From Secundilactobacillus folii (lineage in GTDB: Bacteria; Bacillota; Bacilli; Lactobacillales; Lactobacillaceae), in contig NZ_WNJO01000009.1 of the NCBI RefSeq assembly GCF_009720675.1, forward strand, positions 1-64,000: a DNA stretch of 64,000 nt, in the 5' to 3' direction. The translations under genes were made by a program, and so were the position numbers. The notes below the pieces were generated by a model. That model was not told the DNA's origin, did no database searches, and saw only the letters and a program-made list of their open reading frames with translations. Below are positions 58,539 through 64,000 of this stretch, one piece after another. Every line of letters begins with the position of its first letter. Position 1 is the stretch's first letter.

Positions 58539-58769
58539 TTAAGCGACGAAGAGTTCTTGCGTTGACGTGGTTACGTATGCGCCGCTGATCATCTGAGCGT
58601 AAAGGCTAACACCTTTGCGGTTGAAGAGGTTCAGGGTAGCAATCGTAGTCATGGCGTCGGCAATCGTCTCGGTGGTTAAACCGGGAACCGCCTTAGGAAA
58701 GTTGAAGGTGTGAGTCTTGTCATCTGAACCTTTGAAACGTAATTGCAGTACGGTCTTTTCGTTCTTCAT
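58539..58769 (-). CDS. DUF2922 protein
   Basis: A 76-residue soluble protein: LQLRFKGSDDKTHTFNFP at the start, then TTETIADAMTTIATLNLF and a C-terminal GAYVTTSTQELF. This is the pattern of the small DUF2922 family, usually found next to a DUF1659 gene in Gram-positive bacteria, as here. Function unknown. The start has AGGAGA upstream. Confidence 0.8.
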   Translation of the reverse strand: MKNEKTVLQLRFKGSDDKTHTFNFPKAVPGLTTETIADAMTTIATLNLFNRKGVSLYAQMISGAYVTTSTQELFVA

Positions 58770-58796
58770 AGTCTAGTTCTCCTTTAGTCGATTGAA

Positions 58797-59003
58797 TTAA
58801 ACGGTTTGGATCTTGTCGTCAACGGTTGCGATGCTTGCTGATACGAAGACGGTACCAGTCAGTTGTGCAATCACGGCGGCGAATTTGGCAATTTGGTCGT
58901 CGGAAGGCTTTTCGATCAAGTTGCTGTAAGTGAAGCGAACCTTCTTATTGTTAGGGTCGAGCATCATTAAAGTTAAGCTGGTCTTGTTCCAAGTGGTATT
59001 CAT
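58797..59003 (-). CDS. DUF1659-like protein
   Basis: A 68-residue protein: WNKTSLTLMMLDPNNKKVRFTYSNL, then AAVIAQLTGTVFVSASIATVDD. It pairs with the DUF2922 gene 27 bases downstream; the two are a common conserved pair of unknown function. The start at 59003 follows GGAGTGA; an upstream extension of the frame to 59090 has no ribosome-binding site. Confidence 0.75.
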   Translation of the reverse strand: MNTTWNKTSLTLMMLDPNNKKVRFTYSNLIEKPSDDQIAKFAAVIAQLTGTVFVSASIATVDDKIQTV

Positions 59004-59207
59004 CAAAATCACTCCAGTTTTTAGTTTTGCAAGTGTTGGCCAACGCCTTACACTTATACAAACAATCTGGCGGCTCAAAGTGTAAACCATTTTGGGAATT
59101 TTTTTGAAATACAGGAGGAACTTCGGTAGAATAGAGAAGTTCGTGGAAATCAGACACGACTAAATCGAAATAAAAGAGAAAACAAGAAAGATACAGGAGG
59201 CAACAAA

Positions 59208-59474
59208 ATGGCGCAACGGCTAGTATATCCAGCAATTTTCGATCCAACGGTGATGATAAATCACGTTGAGATCACGATTCCAGACATCCCGGGTGTCAAG
59301 GTAATGGGCAATAATGACGCGGATGCGGCGGATAAGGCGGCAAGAATGGCGGGAGAGACTCTAGCAAAGTTAAACGACGAGTTACCGGTGCCAAGTGCCC
59401 CGTGGGAGTTAAAACCAAAGCCAGGTCAGACGGTGAGTTTTATTGTGTTGGATTTGGATGAGTACAAAAAATAG
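59208..59474 (+). CDS. HicB-like antitoxin-type protein
   Basis: An 88-residue protein. YPAIFDPTVMINHVEITIPDIPG is followed by a helix (DADAADKAARMAGETLAKL) and PVPSAPWEL, the pattern of the HicB fold (YPAxF....FPDLPG, EAxxxAxxxL, PxPS). No DNA-binding tail is visible and no HicA toxin is adjacent. AGGAGG lies 9 bases before the ATG. Its stop codon TAG lies inside the first unit of the tandem repeat that follows. Confidence 0.8.
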   Translation: MAQRLVYPAIFDPTVMINHVEITIPDIPGVKVMGNNDADAADKAARMAGETLAKLNDELPVPSAPWELKPKPGQTVSFIVLDLDEYKK

Positions 59475-60148
59475 AGTGTGGAGAAAGGCGGTTAAAGAGT
59501 GGAGTCTAAGGCAATTTGGGCAGAAAGCCAGGTGGGCTTCCTGGGTTTGTGACCGAATTGCCTTAGATGCAACTCTTTGCCTTTCGGAACACGTTTCGGC
59601 TATGTAAAATAGAGTGTGGAGAAAGGCGGTTAGAGAGTGGAGTGTAACGGAGTCTGGGCAGAAAGCCAGGTGGGCTTCCTGGGTTTATGACCAGAATTCG
59701 TTACATGCAGGTCTCTGCCTTTCGGAACACGTTTCGGCTGTGTAAAATAGAGTGTGGAGAAAGGCGGTTAAAGAGTGGAGTCTAAGGCAATTTGGGCAGA
59801 AAGCCTGGGCTTGGGCTTTGTGACCGAATTGACTTAGATGCAACTCTCTGCCTTTCGGAACACGTTTCGGCTATATAAGAGTAGAGTGTGGAGAAAGGCG
59901 GTTTGAGACCGGAGTGTAACGGAGTCTGGGCAGAAAGCCAGGTGGTTTCCCTGGGTTTATGACCAGAATCCGTTACATGCAGGTCTCTGCCTTTCGGAAC
60001 ACGTTTCGGCTATGTAAAATAGAGTGTGGAGAAAGGCGGTTAGAGAGTGGAGTCTAAGGCAATTTGGGCAGAAAGCCTGGGCTTGGGCTTTGTGACCGAA
60101 TTGCCTTAGATGCAACTCTCTGCCTTTCGGAACACGTTTCGGCTATGT
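59468..60148 (+). repeat. Five 137-bp tandem repeats with compensating stem changes
   Basis: Units begin near 59468, 59606, 59744, 59881 and 60016 with (A)ATAGAGTGTGGAGAAAGGCGG and end with CTTTCGGAACACGTTTCGGC. Each can fold into one long hairpin. Outer pair GAAAGGC/GCCTTTC (59483-59489 with 59579-59585 in unit 1). Middle pair AAAGAGT/ACTCTTT in unit 1, AGAGAGT/ACTCTCT in unit 5, GAGACC/GGTCTC in unit 4. Inner pair CTAAGGCAATT/AATTGCCTTAG in units 1, 3 and 5 (one mismatch in 3), TGTAACG/CGTTACA in units 2 and 4. Both arms change together, and the inner type alternates A-B-A-B-A. The strand is uncertain; a plus-strand terminator follows at 60297. Confidence 0.85.
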
Positions 60149-60296
60149 TGCAGTAGCGAGCCATCCCAAAACGACGCAAAAAAAGAGCAAAAAAAACCAA
60201 CCGCACAGTTAACCCATGCAATTGAGCCTTCTCGCTCAAAGTAAGTCAGTCAGATAATGACATGTAAACTTAAAATCGAAACAGAATAGTTTTAGT

Positions 60297-60352
60297 CCCT
60301 AGGCCGCTAATCATCGCTCAAATTCGAGTGCTGATTGGCGGCCTAGTTTTGT
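60297..60352 (+). terminator. Rho-independent terminator after the repeat array
   Basis: CTAGGCCGC-ta-ATCA pairs with TGAT-t-GGCGGCCTAG, with an inner CTC/GAG pair, followed by TTTTGTTT. The arms are about 15 bp. Confidence 0.85.
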
Positions 60353-60371
60353 TTAAACCCGTGTAATCCTT

Positions 60372-60470
60372 CTACTTAGCCCCACCAGCGTAAAAGTAAA
60401 CAACACTGACTAGTACCAAAATTACAATGACGCCTAAAATAGTCCACAAGACTTTTTTCCATGTCTTCAA
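60372..60470 (-). CDS. Tiny single-helix membrane protein (32 residues)
   Basis: MKTWKKVLWTILGVIVILV and on to VVYFYAGGAK: a basic N-terminus and one membrane helix. TTG start with GGAGG 9 bases upstream. Such KxWKK-type peptides are common in lactobacilli; role unknown. Confidence 0.6.
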   Translation of the reverse strand: MKTWKKVLWTILGVIVILVLVSVVYFYAGGAK

Positions 60471-60554
60471 CTTAATACTCCTCCAATTTATCCAGACATG
60501 CTAATCAACTAAATGACCTTTATAGTTGCCCCATACATGCCTAAGACCAAGATT

Positions 60555-60640
60555 ATTACATTACTATAGTGTAAGATGCCTTCAACAAAAGTCTTAGAAA
60601 GTTCTTGGACTATCTGAGTTCTGCTGATGCGTGATCATTA
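60555..60640 (+). mobile_element. IS30 3'-end fragment
   Basis: Plus-strand traces DAFNKSLRKFLDYLSSADA correspond to DALNHRLRKSLNYLSASEA of the transposase at 44452. Nothing else of the element remains. Confidence 0.55.
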
Positions 60641-60756
60641 ATGATTGCTTTTGAGATGTTAACGATCAGGATTGATTGCCAATCTCTTTGTGGTTTAAGC
60701 CTACCACGCAAAGCCATTTTAGACACAGCAAACAGTTAACCAAACTCCCCGCCACA

Positions 60757-60790
60757 AAAAAATAACCGCAGCCTTTCGACCACGGTTATT
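60757..60790 (-). terminator. Rho-independent terminator
   Basis: On the minus strand AATAACCG, loop, CGGTTATT and seven T. It lies directly after the small gene ending at 60794. Confidence 0.85.
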
Positions 60791-60793
60791 CCT

Positions 60794-60976
60794 TTAACTT
60801 GCTGCTCGACTTTGATCCACTATCTTCCAGCCATCAAGCAACTTGTCACTATTGACGTACTGTTCCACGACCCATTTAGGACGCTTAGTAATCTGGGTAA
60901 CCATCTGAAGGCTATCCGTCCGGTGTACAACATGCTCGTCAGGCTTAGTGATTACGTAGCGCTTCGCCACGACCAT
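60794..60976 (-). CDS. Hypothetical small basic protein
   Basis: A 60-residue soluble protein (VITKPDEHVVHRTDSLQMV, then KRPKWVVEQYVNSDKLLDGWKIVD) with no recognised family. A good ribosome-binding site (AAAGGGGG) precedes the ATG, and a terminator follows directly, so it is probably a real single-gene unit. Confidence 0.65.
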   Translation of the reverse strand: MVVAKRYVITKPDEHVVHRTDSLQMVTQITKRPKWVVEQYVNSDKLLDGWKIVDQSRAAS

Positions 60977-61204
60977 TGCCCCCTTTGCAAACTCAAGGAA
61001 GTTTCACAACTCGATATCGTACTCGTTCACTAACAGGCTTGTTGTAGTGTAACACTTTTTCTGTAATATTTCAGGTAAAAGCGATGCCAGCTATTTGATT
61101 TAAATCCAACTGGCTGGCAAACTATTTCTAACTACCAGTATCCAGACACTGCATTTTGCCGTATAATGTAGCTAATTATTATCAATCAGGAAGGGGTTGG
61201 CACT

Positions 61205-61474
61205 ATGGACGCCCAAAAGAGTAAAATTGAACGCAACGAAAAGGGTGAACTTTATCTAAAGCTGCCTGCGGAACTGCTCAAATCACTGGAATTAGGCGAA
61301 GGTGACGAAGTTGATTTGATTCCGACCGCGCTTGGTGTCGAACTTCGTAAAATGGGTACGGTAACACCGCAGTTCTGGGATCCGTTCTCCGAATCAGTGA
61401 ACGAATATCAGCGCGCTTTGAAAATGATCCAAGCAGCCGATAATGATAAAAATGATGACGTTAAGAGTAAATAA
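61205..61474 (+). CDS. SpoVT/AbrB-type domain protein
   Basis: An 89-residue protein. Residues 5-50 have the swapped-hairpin pattern of AbrB/MazE-like DNA-binding proteins: KIERNEKGELYLKLPAELLKSLELGEGDEVDLIPTALGVELRK. The C-terminal 40 residues are charged. It may be an antitoxin or a small regulator; no toxin gene follows, the next feature being tRNA-His. AAGGGG lies 7 bases before the ATG. Confidence 0.75.
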   Translation: MDAQKSKIERNEKGELYLKLPAELLKSLELGEGDEVDLIPTALGVELRKMGTVTPQFWDPFSESVNEYQRALKMIQAADNDKNDDVKSK

Positions 61475-61530
61475 TCAAATTTGGCTTTTCAAGGCCGCCT
61501 CATCTATGTTATTATATTAAATGTTGTGAT

Positions 61531-61606
61531 GGCGGTATTGGTGAAGTTTGGTTAACACACCGGATTGTGGTTCCGGCACGCGTGGGTTCGAGTCCCACAT
61601 ACCGCC
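61531..61606 (+). tRNA. tRNA-His (GTG)
   Basis: Acceptor GCGGTAT (61532) pairs with ATACCGC (61599-61605). Anticodon GTG at 61567-61569 in loop TTGTGGT. The T arm GTGGGTTCGAGTCCCAC is perfect. A G precedes position 1 and C is at position 73, the tRNA-His identity pair. CCA is not encoded. Confidence 0.95.
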
Positions 61607-61635
61607 CTACTAAAAAATGGATCAAAGCATAAGTC

Positions 61636-61682
61636 AAGAGCGTCGTGGATTCCTGATTTGGAATCTACGACGCTCTTTATTT
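61636..61682 (+). terminator. Terminator after tRNA-His
   Basis: AAGAGCGTCGTGGATTCC pairs with GGAATCTACGACGCTCTT, then TATTTAT. The same arm sequence is found at 55477-55523. Confidence 0.85.
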
Positions 61683-61712
61683 ATGACGAATTTATTTAAC
61701 TTTCAGTTCTAG

Positions 61713-61848
61713 AATACTTTCATGCTCAGATATAGTAAGATGATGGTAATTGATAATGGTGTACTCTCTCGTTTTTCTTGGTCGTTAAACGTTCTACCCA
61801 TTTTGGGTCTATTTTATTCAATTAGTGTCGCACTTAGATTGTAAATTC
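61713..61848 (-). mobile_element. Solo IS30-type end fragment
   Basis: About 130 bases strongly similar to 7735-7860 (shared CTCAGATATAGTAAGAT and TCTCGTTTTTCTTGGTCGTT), ending in GTCGCACTTAGATTGTAAAT, an IS30-like end. No transposase sequence remains. Confidence 0.65.
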
Positions 61849-61884
61849 ACCGTTTTTAATAGAGTCACCGAGGGAACATATTCC

Positions 61885-61914
61885 TTGGCCTAAATCAGAT
61901 GCTAGTGCTATAAT
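61885..61914 (+). promoter_or_regulatory. Promoter of the candidate antisense RNA
   Basis: TTGGCC (61885-61890), 18 bases, TATAAT (61909-61914). It points at the RNA that overlaps the holin-like toxin gene. Confidence 0.6.
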
Positions 61915-61920
61915 AATAAA

Positions 61921-62030
61921 AGAAAAGAGGACGTGCGCGAACACGTCCCCATGCAGAACCGTTTAAGACGGTGGCGCTAACTTTACAAAATAACCGTCAG
62001 CTCTCCAAAGCTCAGACGATTATTTTTTTT
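61921..62030 (+). ncRNA. Candidate antisense antitoxin RNA of a type I system
   Basis: It would start about 7 bases after the -10 box and fold into GGACGTG/CACGTCC, ACCGT/ACGGT and a terminator hairpin (AATAACCGTC-AGCT/AGCT-GACG-ATTATT) followed by eight T at 62023-62030. Its 3' end is complementary to the end of the toxin gene (62020-62127) and to the toxin's 3' untranslated part. This is the layout of txpA/ratA-like pairs. Predicted, not proven. Confidence 0.6.
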
Positions 62031-62127
62031 GCCGAAAATTGATTATCAGCTCAACAACTAACCCCAGCAATGCGATAACGAACGTACCGAATGCCAACAT
62101 TAATTGTATTGCGTCCGAAATGGACAC
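62020..62127 (-). CDS. Holin-like type I toxin (Hol_Tox family)
   Basis: A 35-residue peptide, (M)SISDAIQLMLAFGTFVIAL and on to a membrane helix and FRQKK: the standard wording of putative holin-like toxins (SxxEALxLMIxFGxFIxxLL). GTG start at 62127 with AAAGGAG 7 bases upstream. Such peptides insert in the membrane and are silenced by an overlapping antisense RNA, for which a good candidate lies on the other strand. Too short for usual gene finders. Confidence 0.8.
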   Translation of the reverse strand: MSISDAIQLMLAFGTFVIALLGLVVELIINFRQKK

Positions 62128-62258
62128 AAGGCTTCTCCTTTCCTCAGAATAATAGGCACTACGGAAACCTCACCATAGTTACCACCTCCAAGAAACAAAG
62201 TCGCCACCGTTTTAACTTTTCTACAGCTACTATTAATACCATAAAGCAAAACATAGAG

Positions 62259-62304
62259 CAGCCATGAATGCCGATATATCGGCATTTATGGCTGTTTTTT
62301 GGTG
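62259..62304 (+). terminator. Strong hairpin terminator
   Basis: AGCCATGAATGCCGATAT is followed directly by its near-complement, ATATCGGCATTTATGGCT, then GTTTTTT. It could end an unseen plus-strand RNA antisense to the toxin leader. Confidence 0.8.
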
Positions 62305-62434
62305 CTACGATATTTAGCGTTGATAGGCTACTTGCCTGCCAACTCTTTTTTCTACACCATTTATATATTAGAAGACATGAACAGGACATCACACTGTCCC
62401 ATGTTCGCTGTCCGACCAAAGAAAGAGAAACGGA

Positions 62435-62581
62435 ATGAAAGCCAATCATAATTGGTCACTAGTTTTAATCATTGGCACTTGGGCACTTTCAAGTATCTGC
62501 TTTGCTGCAAAACAATCCATTGAAAACGGGATAGGTCGCATGGCAGATATAATAGCCTACATCATAATATTCGTCACATAG
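62435..62581 (+). CDS. Possible small membrane protein (48 residues)
   Basis: MKANHNWSLVLIIGTWALSS and on to ADIIAYIIIFVT: two hydrophobic stretches separated by a short polar part. The ribosome-binding site (GAGAAACGGA) is weak. No family recognised. Confidence 0.4.
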   Translation: MKANHNWSLVLIIGTWALSSICFAAKQSIENGIGRMADIIAYIIIFVT

Positions 62582-62603
62582 ACAAGATCTGAATTTTAAA
62601 ACC

Positions 62604-64000
62604 TTACTGCCCGATTCCTGATTTGCCGAAGTCGGACATGATGCGTCTGGTAAACTTTTGGGTCTTCGCCTTTAGGAAGTACCCCATACCAACCGTCAGC
62701 AAAATCATAAAGAACATGATGAACGCATCCGTGAAGACGGTGGTCATGTTGGGGCCACCGACCGCTTCACGAAACCCGCCAACGCTATATGCAAACGGGA
62801 AGAACCGGTAAGCAAACCGATAAAACGCTGGGTTCAACTGAACTGGATACAGAGCACCTGATCCAGCCAGCTGCAGCGCAATCAGAAAGATCACCGCCGC
62901 CTTCCCTAGGTTGCCAAAGGTCGCGGCCAGCGTGAAGATGATCGTCGTGAACAGCACGGACGTGAGCACCCCAAATAAGAACAGGATGAACATGCTTTCC
63001 ACTTGAACCCGCAACAGAAATATCGAGCTGAGTAGAATAACCATGGTCTGAACCAACGAAAGCGTCCCGAACGTCAGCATCTTGCCGAAGTATTCCTCGT
63101 GAATGCTGATGTTTCGGAAACGGCGATTGCCACGGGGAACCGTCGTGTGCAAGATCATAACCAGCATCGTGCACCCGACCCACACGGAGATCGTCAGGTA
63201 AGTCGGCAAAAAGGCGTCCCCAAATGTACTAACTCTGTAGATACTCTCATCCTTGACGTTAAACAGCTTCACCAGCGTGTTCCCCATCGTTTTAGGATTA
63301 TTTTGCAGCACCGTAATGATGCTAACGATGTCACTATCGCTGGTCAATTTTAACTGATTCGCAATTTTAGAAATGTCACCCTGGTAAGTTCCCAGCTTAT
63401 CGTTCAGGTCAGCACTGCTTCTAGCAATCAGCTGATTACCCTGGATCGCACCGTTCAGATAATCCTCGTTAATGCCCTTGGCCTGCTTTAACTGGCGCAG
63501 GATCGACTGCGATTTCGACGCCGCAGAGACCAAGTTATTGCTGATGCCATCCAGGTGGGATTTGACCGAACCGTTGTACTGGCTCAATGATGAATTCATC
63601 GTCCGAGTCAGCCGGTGGGTGTTATTAGCAACGCTGGCAATATCCGCAGAAGTCAACTTACCAGTTGCGTTCAGCGTAGACTTTAACGATCTCAACTGCG
63701 ACTTTTCTTCATTTAACAGTGAAACCGCGCCACCCAGCGTTGAATTCAAACCGCTCAAAGTTTCCAAGTTCGACTGACCGTTAACACTCTTTAAGAATGA
63801 ACGCAGTGGCGTAATTTGACCCTTCAACAAGTCGACCTGAGAGATCGCACGGTTCAGTAAATTATTGACAGTACTGCGATTTGTTGACGAAGCCGAGCGA
63901 TTTAAATTATTCACAATGCTATTCAACCGGTTAGCACCAGCGTTAGCACTGTGCAGATTCGTTTCCAGACTACTGAAAGCTTTATTCACAGAACCCTGCA
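62604..64000 (-). CDS. YhgE/Pip-type membrane protein, C-terminal part (cut by window end)
   Basis: The frame is open to the window edge, so the N-terminus is missing. At least 464 residues are present: a long extracellular coiled-coil-like region with many Asn, Ser and Leu heptads (NSIVNNLNRSASSTNRSTVNNL; LSQYNGSVKSHLDGISNNL), then about five to six membrane helices (YLTISVWVGCTMLVMIL; LVQTMVILLSSIFLLRVQV; VLTSVLFTTIIFTLAATFG; IMFFMILLTVGMGYFL). This is the YhgE/Pip arrangement, related to ABC-2 permeases and to phage-infection proteins. YhgE-like proteins also occur in type VII secretion loci, but no other such gene is seen. GC content is higher than its neighbours. Confidence 0.8.
   Translation of the reverse strand, partial: QGSVNKAFSSLETNLHSANAGANRLNSIVNNLNRSASSTNRSTVNNLLNRAISQVDLLKGQITPLRSFLKSVNGQSNLETLSGLNSTLGGAVSLLNEEKSQLRSLKSTLNATGKLTSADIASVANNTHRLTRTMNSSLSQYNGSVKSHLDGISNNLVSAASKSQSILRQLKQAKGINEDYLNGAIQGNQLIARSSADLNDKLGTYQGDISKIANQLKLTSDSDIVSIITVLQNNPKTMGNTLVKLFNVKDESIYRVSTFGDAFLPTYLTISVWVGCTMLVMILHTTVPRGNRRFRNISIHEEYFGKMLTFGTLSLVQTMVILLSSIFLLRVQVESMFILFLFGVLTSVLFTTIIFTLAATFGNLGKAAVIFLIALQLAGSGALYPVQLNPAFYRFAYRFFPFAYSVGGFREAVGGPNMTTVFTDAFIMFFMILLTVGMGYFLKAKTQKFTRRIMSDFGKSGIGQ

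Noticed and set aside
59468-60148. CRISPR array
   Set aside because: Units are head-to-tail with almost no unique spacers, are about 137 bp, and no cas gene is near.
62159-62449. 96-codon minus-strand frame upstream of the holin-like toxin
   Set aside because: It crosses the strong plus-strand terminator hairpin, has no ribosome-binding site and no recognisable product.

Overview
The window looks like chromosome from a member of the Lactobacillaceae, probably of the brevis/buchneri/collinoides neighbourhood. The supporting evidence is an S-layer protein of the L. brevis/buchneri SlpB type, an LPQTxE sortase motif on a giant mucin-binding-repeat adhesin, a hydroxycinnamate-reductase-like operon of the kind described in L. 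plantarum, and many IS30-type elements. The species cannot be fixed from the sequence alone.

Layout. 1-8000 is an AT-rich graveyard of decayed IS30 and IS3 elements around two surviving glycosyltransferase genes, probably the remains of an exopolysaccharide locus. 8196-11720 holds small secreted or hypothetical genes and a coiled-coil membrane gene split by one in-frame stop. 11850-25580 is a metabolic block: zinc alcohol dehydrogenase with a TetR regulator; a YeiL-RihB-NupX type nucleoside salvage cluster; an hcrRABC-like operon (LysR, FMN reductase, FMN reductase-fumarate reductase fusion, OxlT-like transporter); and an old-yellow-enzyme reductase with a LysR regulator. 26070-35120 is one adhesin gene of about 3016 codons with 11 mosaic repeats. 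35672-41031 carries a lipoprotein and beta-lactamase-like pair, an MqsA-type HTH protein, a broken zinc-ribbon protein and four small secreted proteins. 41290-51850 is a second IS-rich region (IS30, IS66) that shelters a HEPN-like gene and the S-layer gene. 52065-64000 holds a GH3 hexosaminidase, small regulators and antitoxin-like genes, a five-unit structured tandem repeat, tRNA-His, a type I holin-like toxin with a candidate antisense RNA, and the 3' part of a YhgE/Pip membrane protein.

How it fits together. Most intact genes act at the cell surface (S-layer, adhesin, glycosyltransferases, hexosaminidase, at least seven related small secreted basic proteins) or reduce and import plant-derived compounds. 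The two most unusual signals are a paralogous family of secreted proteins with a PxxxRGxWY motif scattered through the window, and the 137-bp tandem repeats at 59468-60148, whose predicted stems change sequence in a compensating way from copy to copy.
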